DNA of 64,000 nucleotides from the NCBI RefSeq assembly GCF_040409955.1, contig NZ_CP123386.1, positions 62,001 to 126,000 on the forward strand, in the 5' to 3' direction. Shown piece by piece: positions 1 to 9,002 of the stretch. The DNA is from Salipiger sp. H15. Its GTDB lineage: Bacteria; Pseudomonadota; Alphaproteobacteria; Rhodobacterales; Rhodobacteraceae. The notes beneath the pieces are model-generated. The model was not told the DNA's origin, did no database searches, and saw nothing but the letters and a program-made list of their open reading frames with translations. The stretch's first letter is position 1. Every line of letters starts with the position of its first letter. The position numbers and the translations under genes were made by a program.

Positions 1-216
1 GTCACCTGCAACGCGATTGCCCCGGGACCGATGGACACGCCGATGGTGCGTGCCGTGCTGGGCGAGAACATTGACGCGATGCGGGCCAACATCCCCGTCG
101 GCAAGCTCGGCGATGCCGAGTTCGTGGCGCAGATGGTGGTGATGCTGGCCTCGCCCGCGGCGGGCTTCGTGACCGGCGCCTGCTGGGACGTGAACGGCGG
201 GCTCTACGTGCGATGA
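1..216 (+). CDS. Short-chain dehydrogenase/reductase, C-terminal part (5' end outside window)
   Basis: Only the last 71 codons are present, open from the first base. The residues NAIAPGPMDTPM follow the NxxxPG turn typical of classical SDR enzymes after the catalytic YxxxK, and the end GACWDVNGGLYVR is the usual SDR C-terminus (V-x-G-G). The catalytic Tyr/Lys and the Rossmann fold lie upstream and cannot be inspected, so the substrate is unknown. The stop overlaps the start of the next gene by four bases, so it belongs to the same operon as the oxygenase reductase and probably oxidises an alcohol or dihydrodiol in the same aromatic pathway (inference). Confidence 0.88.
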   Translation, partial: VTCNAIAPGPMDTPMVRAVLGENIDAMRANIPVGKLGDAEFVAQMVVMLASPAAGFVTGACWDVNGGLYVR

Positions 217-1184
217 AGGATCTTCCCATGGCACAGTCCATGACGCTGACCGTCAGCGAGCGGCTCGACGACCGCGGCGACATCGCCCGCATCCGCCTCG
301 TGCCGGCGGACGGCGCACCGCTTGCCGGGTTCACCGCCGGGGCGCATCTCGATCTCTACCTGCCCGAGCTCGACCTCTGGCGGCAGTACTCGCTCTGCTC
401 GGACCCGGCGGAGCGCGGCCATTACGAGATCGGCGTGCTGAAGGACCCGAACTCGCGCGGCGGCTCGGTCGCGGTGCATGCGGCCGCCGTGCCCGGCGCG
501 ACGCTGAAGGTCGAGGGGCCGCGCAACCATTTCCCGCTGGCCGAGGAGGCGAGCTTCTCGGTGCTGCTCGGCGGCGGCATCGGGGTCACGCCGATGATCG
601 CGATGGCGCGGCGGCTGCACGCGCTGGAGCGGGATTTCGTGCTGCACTACTGCACCCGCTCGGCGGAGGTGACCGCCTTCCACGACGACCTGCGCGCGGC
701 CCCCTTCGCCGACAAGGTCCGCTTCCACTTCGACGACCAAGCGCCCGAGCAGAAGCTCGATCTGGCGCGCGACGTGCCCGCGCCCGCCGCGGGCGTGCAC
801 ATCTACGTCTGCGGCCCGCAGGGCTTCATGGACTGGGTGATCGGCACGACCGAGGCGGCGGGCCACGCGACCGCCAACGTGCACCGCGAGTATTTCTCGG
901 CGGATGTGGATCTCACCGGCAACAGCTTCGAGGTCGAGGCGCGGCGCTCGGGCCTCACCGTGACCATCGGCGAGGACGAGACCATCGCCAAGGTGCTCGC
1001 CCGGCACGGCGTGAAGATCGAGGTCAAGTGCGAGGAGGGGGTCTGCGGCACCTGCGTGACCGACGTCCTCGAGGGCGAGATCGAGCACCGCGACGAGTTC
1101 CTCACCGACGAGGAGCGCGAGGACGGCGACCAGATCTGCGCCTGCTGCTCGCGCGGCCGCGGCCGTCTCGTGCTGGACATCTGA
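213..1184 (+). CDS. Class IA oxygenase reductase (VanB/phthalate dioxygenase reductase family)
   Basis: A 323-residue iron-sulfur flavoprotein that would pass electrons from NADH through FMN and a [2Fe-2S] centre to a terminal oxygenase. The FMN-binding motif WRQYSLCSDP is near residue 67, a GGGIGVTP nucleotide-binding loop near 126, and CGPQGFMD near 203. A plant-type ferredoxin domain at the C-terminus has Cys273, Cys278, Cys281 and a fourth Cys near 309. The order flavin-NAD-ferredoxin defines the class IA (VanB-like) reductases. It starts inside the preceding stop (ATGA). A downstream ATG six codons later is an alternative start. The partner oxygenase alpha subunit is not in the window and would be expected upstream. 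Confidence 0.9.
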   Translation: MKDLPMAQSMTLTVSERLDDRGDIARIRLVPADGAPLAGFTAGAHLDLYLPELDLWRQYSLCSDPAERGHYEIGVLKDPNSRGGSVAVHAAAVPGATLKVEGPRNHFPLAEEASFSVLLGGGIGVTPMIAMARRLHALERDFVLHYCTRSAEVTAFHDDLRAAPFADKVRFHFDDQAPEQKLDLARDVPAPAAGVHIYVCGPQGFMDWVIGTTEAAGHATANVHREYFSADVDLTGNSFEVEARRSGLTVTIGEDETIAKVLARHGVKIEVKCEEGVCGTCVTDVLEGEIEHRDEFLTDEEREDGDQICACCSRGRGRLVLDI

Positions 1185-1196
1185 GGAGAGGGCGCC

Positions 1197-1697
1197 ATGG
1201 ACCTGACCCCCGAACAGCTGGACTTCCGCGAGGGCATGAGCCGCATGGGCGCGGCGGTGAACCTGATCACCTCGGACGGCCCCGCGGGGCGGCACGCGCT
1301 GGTCGCCTCGGCGGTCTGTTCGGTCACCGACGCGCCGCCGACGCTGCTGGTCTGCGTCAACCGCAAGGCCTTCGTGCACGGCAAGTTCCTGCAGAACGGC
1401 CATCTCTGCGTCAACGTGCTGGCGGCGCAGCACCAGCAGCTGTCGAACGTCTTTGCCCGCTACGTCGAGGGTGTCGACCGCTTCGCGCAGGGCAACTGGA
1501 TGGTGCTGAAGACCGGCTCGCCGGTGCTTGCCGACGCCAATGTCGCCTTCGACTGCCGCATCGGTTCGGTGATCGAGCAGGGCTCGCACTCGGTGCTCTT
1601 CTGCGAGGTGCAGGCCGTGCACCTTGGCGAGCAGGCCCGCGAGGGGCTCGTCTACTTCAGCCGCGACTATCATCACCTGGCCGCGAAGCCCGCGTGA
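1197..1697 (+). CDS. Flavin reductase, HpaC/RutF-like
   Basis: A 166-residue member of the flavin-reductase-like domain family, which supplies reduced FMN or FAD to a partner monooxygenase. Typical features are the N-terminal MSRMGAAVNLITSDG strand, the VASAVCSVTDAPPTLLVCVN segment around the flavin, NGHLCVNVLAAQ, and the late YFSRDYHHL block. It follows the oxygenase reductase by 12 bases with a GAGGAG ribosome site. In 4-hydroxyphenylacetate degradation HpaC partners the hydroxylase HpaB; HpaB is not visible here, so the specific role is inferred from the amine dehydrogenase downstream. It could equally serve another two-component monooxygenase. Confidence 0.85.
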   Translation: MDLTPEQLDFREGMSRMGAAVNLITSDGPAGRHALVASAVCSVTDAPPTLLVCVNRKAFVHGKFLQNGHLCVNVLAAQHQQLSNVFARYVEGVDRFAQGNWMVLKTGSPVLADANVAFDCRIGSVIEQGSHSVLFCEVQAVHLGEQAREGLVYFSRDYHHLAAKPA

Positions 1698-1781
1698 TGC
1701 GCCCCGGGGGCCGCGCCTCGCGGCCCGCCCAAGAACGAGAGCGAAACGCTCCGCCATCTTCACTCCAACGGGAAACCTGAC

Positions 1782-2801
1782 ATGAAACAGATTGCCTCTC
1801 TGCTTGCCGGGGCCGCTGCCCTCGCCATCGCCGCGGTCTCGAGCGCCTCTGCCGCGACCGTGCTGACCCTCAACAGCTGGCTGCCGCCGTCGCACCCGGA
1901 GGTCACCGACCTCATCGTGCCGCTGGCCGAGGACATCGCGCGCGTGACCGAGGGCCGCGTGACGGTGAACATCCTTCCCGCGCCACTCGGGCCGCCGCCC
2001 GCGACCTACGACCTCGTCAAGAACGGCGTCGTCGACATCGGCTACACCGTGCAGGGCTACAGCCCCGGTCGCTTCAAGACCTCGGCGATTGCCGAGATGC
2101 CCTTCCTCGGCGACGACGCGGTGGTGACCTCGGTCGCCTTCCAGCGCGTGCACGACGCCATGCTGGCGCAGGCCGGGGAATATGCCGGGGTGAAGGTGAT
2201 GGCCGTGCACACCCACGGCCCGGGCCAGATCTTCTCGAGCTCCGGGATCGCCGGGGTCGAGGACATCTCGGGCCAGAAGATGCGCGTCGGCAGCCTGGTC
2301 GCGCATGACCTCGCGCAGCTGATGGGCGCGGTGCCGGTCGAGGGCCCGTCGTCGAAATCCTACGAGCTCCTGAGCCAGAAGGTCGCCGACGGCATCTTCT
2401 TCCCTTGGGAGTCGGTGAACTTCTTCCGCCTCAACGACCTGCTCACCAACGCCTTCGTCGCCAAGGGCGGCATCTACAACACCGCCTTCATGGTGGTGAT
2501 GAACGAAGGCAAGTGGAACAGCCTGTCGGACGAGGACTGCGCCGCCATCGAGCCGCTGCTCGGCGAGGCGCTGGCCCGTCGCGCGGGCGAGATGTGGAAC
2601 AAGGCCGATGCCGCGGGCCGCGCCGCGCTCGAGGGCAAGCTGGCGGTGCACGAGGCCTCCGAGGCCGAGCTCGACACGCTGCGCGAGGCCTTCTCGCCGG
2701 TGATCGAGGCCAACATCGCGCTGGTCTCCGAGACCGGGGTGGACGGCGAGGCCGCCTACCAGATGCTGCTTCGGGAGATCGAAAGCCTGAGCGCGGAATG
2801 A
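1782..2801 (+). CDS. TRAP transporter substrate-binding protein (DctP family)
   Basis: A 339-residue periplasmic binding protein. A Sec signal peptide occupies roughly residues 1-24 (hydrophobic core, ending SSASA). The DctP fold is recognisable from LNSWLPPSHPEVTDLIVPLAEDI, VKNGVVDIGYTVQGYSPGRF, the GQKMRVGS block that carries the arginine which normally ligates a substrate carboxylate, and FFPWESVNFF. It is the first of three TRAP genes and its stop overlaps the small permease start (ATGA). The carboxylate-binding arginine suggests an organic acid ligand, perhaps an aromatic acid given the context; the ligand itself cannot be read from the sequence. Confidence 0.93.
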   Translation: MKQIASLLAGAAALAIAAVSSASAATVLTLNSWLPPSHPEVTDLIVPLAEDIARVTEGRVTVNILPAPLGPPPATYDLVKNGVVDIGYTVQGYSPGRFKTSAIAEMPFLGDDAVVTSVAFQRVHDAMLAQAGEYAGVKVMAVHTHGPGQIFSSSGIAGVEDISGQKMRVGSLVAHDLAQLMGAVPVEGPSSKSYELLSQKVADGIFFPWESVNFFRLNDLLTNAFVAKGGIYNTAFMVVMNEGKWNSLSDEDCAAIEPLLGEALARRAGEMWNKADAAGRAALEGKLAVHEASEAELDTLREAFSPVIEANIALVSETGVDGEAAYQMLLREIESLSAE

Positions 2802-3292
2802 GCGCTCCAGTTGCAAAAGCCGCAAACGCACAGCGTTTGCGGCACTGTCTCGCGCTCATCTGTGCCGTGCTCCTGCTGGCGATGATGGCGCTCACCGTGG
2901 CGGACGTGCTGGGCCGCTACCTGCTGAACGCGCCGCTGCCCGGCGCGACGGAACTCACCGAGATGCTGCTGGCGACGGTCGTCTTCATCGGCCTGCCCGC
3001 CGCCAGCCTCGACCGGGACCACATCAGGGTCGACCTCTGCGTCGAGCACCTGCGCGGCGCGGCCCGAACCCTGCTCGAGCGCCTCGTCGAGATCGCCTCG
3101 GCGGGGATCCTCGGCGTGATCGCCTGGCGGCTCTGGGTGATCGGCGCGCAGATCGACGGCTACGGCGGCATGACGCCGACGCTGAAGCTGCCGCTCGCGC
3201 CGCTGGCATGGCTGGCGGCGCTGCTCTGCCTCTGCGCGGCGGCGATCCTGCTGGTGCTGGCGCTGAAACCGGGGGAGGCCCGCGATGTCTGA
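2798..3292 (+). CDS. TRAP transporter small permease (DctQ family)
   Basis: A 164-residue inner-membrane protein with four predicted hydrophobic helices, the usual DctQ layout. The LLATVVFIGLPAASLDRDHIRVDL stretch in the second helix and loop matches the DctQ family. The chosen ATG overlaps the stop of the binding protein, and the gene's own stop region overlaps the start of the large permease by eight bases, so all three are translationally coupled. An open frame extends further upstream but is only the other frame of the binding-protein gene. Confidence 0.9.
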   Translation: MSAPVAKAANAQRLRHCLALICAVLLLAMMALTVADVLGRYLLNAPLPGATELTEMLLATVVFIGLPAASLDRDHIRVDLCVEHLRGAARTLLERLVEIASAGILGVIAWRLWVIGAQIDGYGGMTPTLKLPLAPLAWLAALLCLCAAAILLVLALKPGEARDV

Positions 3293-4571
3293 CTGGGAAA
3301 TCGGCCTTGCCGTGCTCTTTGCCCTGCTGCTGATCGGCACGCCGATCGGCCTTGCGCTGGCCTTCGTCGGCACGGTCGGCACGGTGTCGATCATCGGCTG
3401 GCAGCCCTCGCTGGCGCTGCTGGGGCAGACCTTCTTCGACAACTCCCGGCACTACAACCTGTCGATCCTGCCGCTCTTCCTGCTGATGGGGAACTTCGTG
3501 GTGCAATCGGGTATCGCGCGGGATCTCTATGCCGCCGCCCATGCCTGGCTGCGCCACCGCAAGGGCGGGCTCGCCATGGCCACGGTGGTCGCCTGCGGCG
3601 GCTTCTCGTCGGTCTGCGGCTCGTCGCTGGCCACCGCCTCGACGATGACCAGGATCGCCATGCCCTCGATGCGCGAGTTCCGCTACCCGGACCGGCTGTC
3701 CACAGCATCCATCGCGGCGGGCGGCACGCTCGGGATCCTGATCCCGCCGTCGGTGATCCTCGTCTTCTACGGCATCCTCACGCAGCAGGACATCGGCAAG
3801 CTCTTCCTCGCGGGCATCGTCCCCGGCATCCTCGGCGTCGTGCTCTACACCGTGGCGGTGCGGGTCTCGGTCGCCTTCGATGGGGCCGAGATGCAGACCG
3901 AGACCCGGCTGCCGCTGCGCCAGCGGCTCGTCGCGCTCAAGGGCGTGCTGGGTGCGCTGGGACTCTTCATCTTCGTGATGGGCGGCATCTACCTCGGCGT
4001 CTTCACCCCGACGGAAAGCGCCGGGATGGGGGCAGGGGGGGCGTTCCTGCTGGTGCTGCTGCAGGGCCGGCTCGAGATGCGCGCGCTGATGGCGACCTTC
4101 TACGAGACCGCCAAGACCACGGCGAGCATGTTCCTGATCCTGCTCGGCGCGCTGACCTTCGCGAACTACGTGAACATGTCGGGCATGAGCCGGGACATCC
4201 AGGACCTTGTGACCTCGGTCGGAAGCCCGCTCGGCACGCTGCTGCTGATCACGGTGATCTACCTGGCGCTGGGATGCGTGCTCGAGGGGCTGTCGATGAT
4301 CACCCTGACGGTGCCGATCTTCTACCCGATCGTCGCCGGGCTCGGGTACGACCTGATCTGGTTCGGCACCTACGTGGTGATCGTGACCGAGCTCAGCTAC
4401 ATCACTCCGCCCGTCGGGCTGAACGCCTTCGTGCTGAAATCGGTGGTGAGGGACGTGCGGGTGGCGACGATCTTCCGCGGGCTCGTGCCCTTCGTGCTGG
4501 TCGATATCCTGCGCATCGCCATCATCCTCGCCTTCCCGGGGCTGGTGCTCTTCGTGCCGCAGCTGATGTAG
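3285..4571 (+). CDS. TRAP transporter large permease (DctM family)
   Basis: A 428-residue, very hydrophobic protein of about twelve helices, the sodium-driven translocation subunit of a TRAP transporter. Family landmarks are LFALLLIGTPIGLALAFVG at the start, GGTLGILIPPSVILVFYG near residue 145, FTPTESAGMGAGGAFLL near 243 and the late ITPPVGLNAFVLK. It completes the dctP-Q-M set and is followed by a strong hairpin, so the catabolic/transport operon probably ends here. Confidence 0.94.
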   Translation: MSDWEIGLAVLFALLLIGTPIGLALAFVGTVGTVSIIGWQPSLALLGQTFFDNSRHYNLSILPLFLLMGNFVVQSGIARDLYAAAHAWLRHRKGGLAMATVVACGGFSSVCGSSLATASTMTRIAMPSMREFRYPDRLSTASIAAGGTLGILIPPSVILVFYGILTQQDIGKLFLAGIVPGILGVVLYTVAVRVSVAFDGAEMQTETRLPLRQRLVALKGVLGALGLFIFVMGGIYLGVFTPTESAGMGAGGAFLLVLLQGRLEMRALMATFYETAKTTASMFLILLGALTFANYVNMSGMSRDIQDLVTSVGSPLGTLLLITVIYLALGCVLEGLSMITLTVPIFYPIVAGLGYDLIWFGTYVVIVTELSYITPPVGLNAFVLKSVVRDVRVATIFRGLVPFVLVDILRIAIILAFPGLVLFVPQLM

Positions 4572-4586
4572 GCGCGCGCCAGGCAC

Positions 4587-4610
4587 GGCGGCCCCCGTCC
4601 GGGGGCCGCC
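4587..4610 (+). terminator. Hairpin terminator after the TRAP operon
   Basis: Perfect ten-base inverted repeat (GGCGGCCCCC / GGGGGCCGCC) with a four-base loop, beginning 15 bases after the large-permease stop. No long T run follows, which is common for GC-rich alphaproteobacterial terminators. It separates the TRAP operon from the MarR gene. Confidence 0.6.
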
Positions 4611-4692
4611 GTGAAGCTTCTGGAAATACGGTAAATTTGACGTTTCCTCGCCCGGCAAAACAGGGTAGTCGGATCCCGTCAGCCACTGCCGA

Positions 4693-5154
4693 GTGATCAC
4701 CGTGAACACGCCCGTCGATAAACCGAAGGACTTCAAGAAAAACTGGCCGTTCTTCTGGGTCAGCCAGGTCGCGGCCGCCTACGAGATCGCGCTGGAGCGG
4801 CGGATCAAGCCGCTCGGCCTCGACATTCCGCGCTGGCGCGCGCTGATGAGCCTCTACGAGGAGGAATACCTGTCGGTCTCGCAGATCGCGGAGTTCTCGG
4901 CGCTGAAGCTGAACACCACGACCAAGGTCATCCAGCGGATGATCGGCGACGACCTGGTGACCACGAGGCCGCGCCCGACCGACGGGCGGGTGACCGAGGT
5001 GTGCCTGACCGAGAAGGGCGACCGCATCCGGCGCGAGGCGCTGGTCGAGGCGCAGGGCCTCTACGCCGCGCTCTTCTCCGACACCGATCCGGCGCAAATC
5101 CAGGCGATGATCGGCGCTCTGACCGAGCTTCACGCCAAGCTGCGCAAGCTCTAG
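4693..5154 (+). CDS. MarR-family transcriptional regulator
   Basis: A 153-residue winged-helix regulator. The block ALMSLYEEEYLSVSQIAEF followed by KLNTTTKVIQRMIGDDLVTTRPRPTDGR is the MarR recognition helix and wing, with the family's D-x-R in the wing (PTDGR). No ATG is available near the front; GTG at 4693 or GTG at 4702 must be used, and neither has a strong ribosome site. It stands between the TRAP operon and the convergent AraC gene, nine bases from the latter. MarR proteins of the HpaR type repress aromatic-acid pathways and sense the substrate; this role is plausible but not shown. Confidence 0.9.
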   Translation: MITVNTPVDKPKDFKKNWPFFWVSQVAAAYEIALERRIKPLGLDIPRWRALMSLYEEEYLSVSQIAEFSALKLNTTTKVIQRMIGDDLVTTRPRPTDGRVTEVCLTEKGDRIRREALVEAQGLYAALFSDTDPAQIQAMIGALTELHAKLRKL

Positions 5155-5163
5155 GCGGCGCGC

Positions 5164-6072
5164 TCAGGCGTCGGCATGCGCCGTCTGGCCCGGCGCGTGG
5201 CCGAAGCGGTCGCGGAAGCGGCTGTAGAAATACGAGATGTCGTTGAACCCGACCCCCAGCGCCACCTCGGTCACCGTCCGCGTGCCGCGCTGCCCCAGTT
5301 CCAGCCGCGCCCGTTCGAGCCTGCGGCGCAGGATGCGCTCGCGCGGGGACTCGCCCAGCCCGGCAAAGGCGCGCTGCAGGCTGCGCGGCGACACACCCAG
5401 CCGGACCGCCAGCTCGCCGGAGCCGAAGTCGCAATCGCGGTAGTTGTCGTCGATCAGCTGGAGCGCGCGCCGCAGCAGGCAGCCTGCGTCCGCCCGGCGC
5501 GACGAGCCGGTCTGCGCCGCCTCCTGCAGCCAGCTGCCGAGCACCGTCAGGAAGGCCTCGTCGATGCCGGGCGCGCCGGCGTTCATCGCGCGGCGCAGCA
5601 GGGCGGTCATCGCGACGGCAAGATCGTCCTCGCGGCGGATGCAGAGCCCGCCGCGCGCGGTCGCGCCGAACCGCTCGGTGACCTCCGAGCGCGAGAGGTG
5701 GACGCAGATCTGCTCGGCCCGGTCGCGGTCGAAGACGAAGCTGGAGGGCTGGCAGGCGTCGGTGAGGGAATAGTCGCCCTCACGCAGCCGCACGTGGCTG
5801 TCGTCCTGCGAGATCAGCGCCTGGCCCTTGCATTGCAGCGACAGGACGAAGTGGTCGGTGTGGTCCCGGCGGATGTCGCCGCGGTCGCGCTCGACGATGC
5901 TGTTTCCCAGCGAGACCGTCGCCATTTCCAGCCCGCCACAGCGCCGGAGCGCGGCGCTCGCCGAGAAGTCGGAGCCGTTCGGGATGATGCGGTACTGGCC
6001 GCAGACCTCGGTCAGACCGGCCTGAAACGACGCGGCGTCCCTGAACGTATGCGCCTCTTTCGCTGCCTGCAT
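5164..6072 (-). CDS. AraC-family regulator, FeaR-like
   Basis: A 302-residue regulator with an N-terminal AraC-binding-like domain (the type seen in FeaR) and two C-terminal helix-turn-helix motifs. The first HTH is SGELAVRLGVSPRSLQRAF near residues 222-241 and the second is VTEVALGVGFNDISYFYSRFRDRFGHAPG at the end. In E. coli FeaR activates tyramine oxidase and phenylacetaldehyde dehydrogenase. Here the gene is divergent from an aldehyde dehydrogenase and an amine dehydrogenase, so it is the probable activator of the amine operon (inference). GGGAGG six to seven bases ahead of the ATG fixes the start. Confidence 0.9.
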   Translation of the reverse strand: MQAAKEAHTFRDAASFQAGLTEVCGQYRIIPNGSDFSASAALRRCGGLEMATVSLGNSIVERDRGDIRRDHTDHFVLSLQCKGQALISQDDSHVRLREGDYSLTDACQPSSFVFDRDRAEQICVHLSRSEVTERFGATARGGLCIRREDDLAVAMTALLRRAMNAGAPGIDEAFLTVLGSWLQEAAQTGSSRRADAGCLLRRALQLIDDNYRDCDFGSGELAVRLGVSPRSLQRAFAGLGESPRERILRRRLERARLELGQRGTRTVTEVALGVGFNDISYFYSRFRDRFGHAPGQTAHADA

Positions 6073-6337
6073 GGTGGACCTCCCTTCCTCCTGCGGAGCC
6101 CTTCATAAAGGCTGCAGAGCGCGGAACAAGTGAAACTTCACGTTAATTGTGTAGCTAAATCGCCGCCGAAACGCCAAGTCTCGGCTGCCGAAAGGAAAAA
6201 CCCGCGACGCTCTTTTGTGTCACCCGGCGCGGCCGGCTTGGCGCAAAACCCCAATGCCTCGTGACGCGCCAGCCCAAGATTCTGCCGTGCGGCACGTGCA
6301 CCCTGTCCCGATCACACGCATGGGCGAGGAGCGAGAC
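6073..6337. promoter_or_regulatory. Divergent control region between AraC regulator and aldehyde dehydrogenase
   Basis: A 265-base gap between two divergent genes, the expected place for the AraC-type regulator to bind and for both promoters. A short AT-rich patch (TTAATTGTGTAGCTAAAT) near 6143-6160 and a small inverted repeat GTGAA-AC-TTCAC at 6130-6141 are the only features that stand out. No sigma-70 promoter can be assigned with confidence. Confidence 0.45.
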
Positions 6338-7768
6338 ATGCTGGACAAGACTGATGCTGCGGCGGCGACGTTCGCGATGATCATCGACGGCAAGCCCGTC
6401 GCGGCACCGAAAAGCTTCGCGGTGACCGATCCCGCCACCGGCGAGGTGGTCGGCCACGCGCCGCAGGGCACGGCGCAGGACCTCGACGCCGCGGTGGCCG
6501 CCGCCAGGCGCGCCTTCGCGACCTGGTCGCTGACCTCCGAGGAAGAGCGCGCCGCCGCCTGCAACGCGATCGCCGACAAGCTCGAGCAGCACGCCGACGA
6601 GATCGCCACGCTGATCACCCGCGAGCAGGGCAAGCCGCTGAACGGGCTCGGCTCGCGCTTCGAGATGGGCGGCGCCGTCGCCTGGACGCGCTACACCGCC
6701 GCGCTCTCGGCGCCGGTCGAGGTGCTGCAGGACACGCCCGAGGGCCGCGTCGAGCTGCACCGCCGCCCGCTGGGTGTCGTCGGCTCGATCACGCCCTGGA
6801 ACTGGCCGGTGATGATCGCCATCTGGCACATCATCCCCGCGGTCCGCTCGGGCAACACCGTGGTCAGCAAGCCCTCGCCCTACACGCCGCTGTCGACGCT
6901 GCGGGTCATCGAGCTGATGAACGAGGTCCTGCCCGCGGGCGTGGTCAACGTGGTCACCGCCGACGAGACCGAGGACAACCTCGGCGCGCTGATGTCGGGT
7001 CACGAGGACATCCGCAAGATCGTCTTCACCGGCTCCACGCCGACCGGCCAGAAGGTCATGCGCAGCGCCGCCGACACGATGAAGCGCCTGACGCTGGAAC
7101 TGGGCGGGAACGACGCCGGCATCGTGCTGCCCGACGTCGATCCCAAGGCGATCGCCGAGGGCCTCTTCTGGTCCGCCTTCATCAACATGGGCCAGACCTG
7201 CGCCGCGCTGAAGCGTCTCTACGTGCATGACGACGTCTACGACGCCGTCTGCGAGGCGCTGGCCGATTACGTGCGCAACGTGCCGATGGGCGCGGGGCTC
7301 GACGAGGGTTCGGTGATGGGCCCGATCGCGAACCAGATGCAGTTTGACAAGGTCAAGGCGCTGGCCGAGAGCGGGGCTGCCAAGGGCCGCGTGCTGACCG
7401 GCGGCACGGCGGGCGAGGGGCTGTTCTTCCCCGTCACGCTGATCGCCGACCTCGAGAACGGCGATCCGCTGGTCGACGAGGAGCAGTTCGGCCCGGTGCT
7501 GCCGATCATCCGCTACACCGACCTCGACGCGGTGATCGACGCGGCCAACGATAACCCGAACGGCCTTGGCGGCTCGGTCTGGTCGAGCGACATCGAGGCG
7601 GCGAAGCGGATCGCGGCGCGGCTGGAGTGCGGCACCGTGTGGATCAACAAGCACGGCATGATCCAGCCCAACGCGCCCTTCGGCGGCCGCAAGATGTCCG
7701 GCTTCGGCGTCGAGTTCGGCAAGGAAGGCTACCAGGAATACACCGACATCCAGGTCATCATCGCCTGA
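6338..7768 (+). CDS. Aldehyde dehydrogenase (phenylacetaldehyde/semialdehyde type)
   Basis: A 476-residue NAD(P)-dependent aldehyde dehydrogenase. PWNWPVMIA marks the cofactor site, FTGSTPTGQKVM the Rossmann loop, Glu254 (in LELGGNDAG) the general base and Cys288 (in NMGQTCAALKR) the catalytic thiol. The start is the ATG preceded by AGGAG at six bases; an upstream in-frame TTG would add 41 residues unlike the family. It heads the amine dehydrogenase operon and would oxidise the aldehyde released by that enzyme, by analogy with feaB next to tynA in E. coli. The exact substrate is not determined by sequence. Confidence 0.92.
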   Translation: MLDKTDAAAATFAMIIDGKPVAAPKSFAVTDPATGEVVGHAPQGTAQDLDAAVAAARRAFATWSLTSEEERAAACNAIADKLEQHADEIATLITREQGKPLNGLGSRFEMGGAVAWTRYTAALSAPVEVLQDTPEGRVELHRRPLGVVGSITPWNWPVMIAIWHIIPAVRSGNTVVSKPSPYTPLSTLRVIELMNEVLPAGVVNVVTADETEDNLGALMSGHEDIRKIVFTGSTPTGQKVMRSAADTMKRLTLELGGNDAGIVLPDVDPKAIAEGLFWSAFINMGQTCAALKRLYVHDDVYDAVCEALADYVRNVPMGAGLDEGSVMGPIANQMQFDKVKALAESGAAKGRVLTGGTAGEGLFFPVTLIADLENGDPLVDEEQFGPVLPIIRYTDLDAVIDAANDNPNGLGGSVWSSDIEAAKRIAARLECGTVWINKHGMIQPNAPFGGRKMSGFGVEFGKEGYQEYTDIQVIIA

Positions 7769-7857
7769 TGACACGGGTCCGGGGCCGCTTGACCGGCCCC
7801 GGACGCGGATCCGCGCCGGGCGTGCTCCCGGCACTGCCCAACACGGAGAAAGACAAC

Positions 7858-9000
7858 ATGACGCTCAAGCGTACAACCGCCCTTGCCCTGGTCTCGGCCC
7901 TGCTGGCCCCGGTGGCGCAGGCCGAGGACTTCAAGCCCGAGGTGCTGTCGGTCGAGGCGAGCATCCCCGAAGGTCCGAACGCGCTTGTCATCGACTTCGC
8001 GCTGAACGGCTCGAGCAACGTCTTCGTGCTGGATGCCGAGACGCTGAAGCTGAAGGGCAACATCGGCACCGGCACCGCGGCCAACATGAAGATGAACGCG
8101 GCGGGCGACACGCTCTATACCGCGGGCATCTACATGGAGCGCTACCTGCGCGGCACCGCGCACCCGATCCTCGAGGAATGGGATCTCAAGACGCTGAAGC
8201 TGCGCCGCGAGATCGAGCTGCCGCTCGGCAAGCTCGCCCAGGCCGAGACCCAGCCGACGCTGATGCAGCTCAGCCCCGACGAGAAGCTGCTGCTGATCCA
8301 GAACGCCGCCCCGGCGCAGTCGGTGTCAGTGATCAACCTCGAGAGCGGCGAGGCGGTCGCCGAGATCCCCTCGCCGGGCTGCTGGACGATCAACCCCGCG
8401 CTGGAAGGCCAGCGCTTCTCGATGCTCTGCGGTGACGGCAAGATCGCCAGCGTCAGCTACGAGGCCGACGGCAGCTTCAGCGATTTCGCCCGCTCCGAGA
8501 CGATCTTCGACCCGGCGGCCGACCCGCTGATCGCCAACCCGATCCGCGTCGGCGACAAGCTGGTCTGGGTCTCCTACGGCGGCGTTCTGCACTTCGTCGA
8601 CGACAGCGGCGAGACCCCGGTGCTGGCCGAGAAGAAATCCCTGCTCGGCGACATCGAGGGCTGGGCGCCGGGCGGATCCGAGGTGATCGCCTATCACAAG
8701 GCGTCGAACACCGCCTTCGTGCTGATGCACTCGAACCCCTTCGACGGCAGCCACAAGAACCCCGCCGAGGAGATCTGGATGATCGACATGGCGGACGTGA
8801 GCCTCAAGGGCCGCTTCCCGGCGCATGGCGAGGGCACGATCAGCGTCAGCCAGGACGAGACCCCGACGCTCTTCGGCGCGAACCACGGCGGCTCGGTGAC
8901 CCGCTATGACGTGACGCTGGGCGAGACGCCGGACATCGCCTTCGCGGGCGAGCGCCCCGGTGTCGGCTTCTTCCTCACCATGATCTCGCTGGATCATTGA
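7858..9000 (+). CDS. aauB: TTQ amine dehydrogenase heavy (beta-propeller) subunit
   Basis: A 380-residue periplasmic protein with a Sec signal peptide (about residues 1-22, cleavage after AQA). The rest reads as repeated beta-propeller blades (VFVLDAETLKLKGNIGTGT, LYTAGIYMERYLRGT, WDLKTLKLRREIELP, MLCGDGKIASVSY), as in the heavy chains of methylamine and aromatic amine dehydrogenase. The heavy chain scaffolds the cofactor-bearing light chain encoded three genes on. GGAGAAAGACAAC precedes the ATG. The symbol is by analogy with aau because the neighbours follow the order B-E-D-A-cytochrome; mauB is the alternative. Confidence 0.88.
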   Translation: MTLKRTTALALVSALLAPVAQAEDFKPEVLSVEASIPEGPNALVIDFALNGSSNVFVLDAETLKLKGNIGTGTAANMKMNAAGDTLYTAGIYMERYLRGTAHPILEEWDLKTLKLRREIELPLGKLAQAETQPTLMQLSPDEKLLLIQNAAPAQSVSVINLESGEAVAEIPSPGCWTINPALEGQRFSMLCGDGKIASVSYEADGSFSDFARSETIFDPAADPLIANPIRVGDKLVWVSYGGVLHFVDDSGETPVLAEKKSLLGDIEGWAPGGSEVIAYHKASNTAFVLMHSNPFDGSHKNPAEEIWMIDMADVSLKGRFPAHGEGTISVSQDETPTLFGANHGGSVTRYDVTLGETPDIAFAGERPGVGFFLTMISLDH

Positions 9001-9002
9001 GC

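Noticed and set aside
204..2831. An 875-codon minus-strand frame opposite the oxygenase reductase, flavin reductase and TRAP binding protein
   Set aside because: The plus-strand genes carry complete domain signatures; the antisense product has biased composition (His, Arg, Val, Leu) and no motif.
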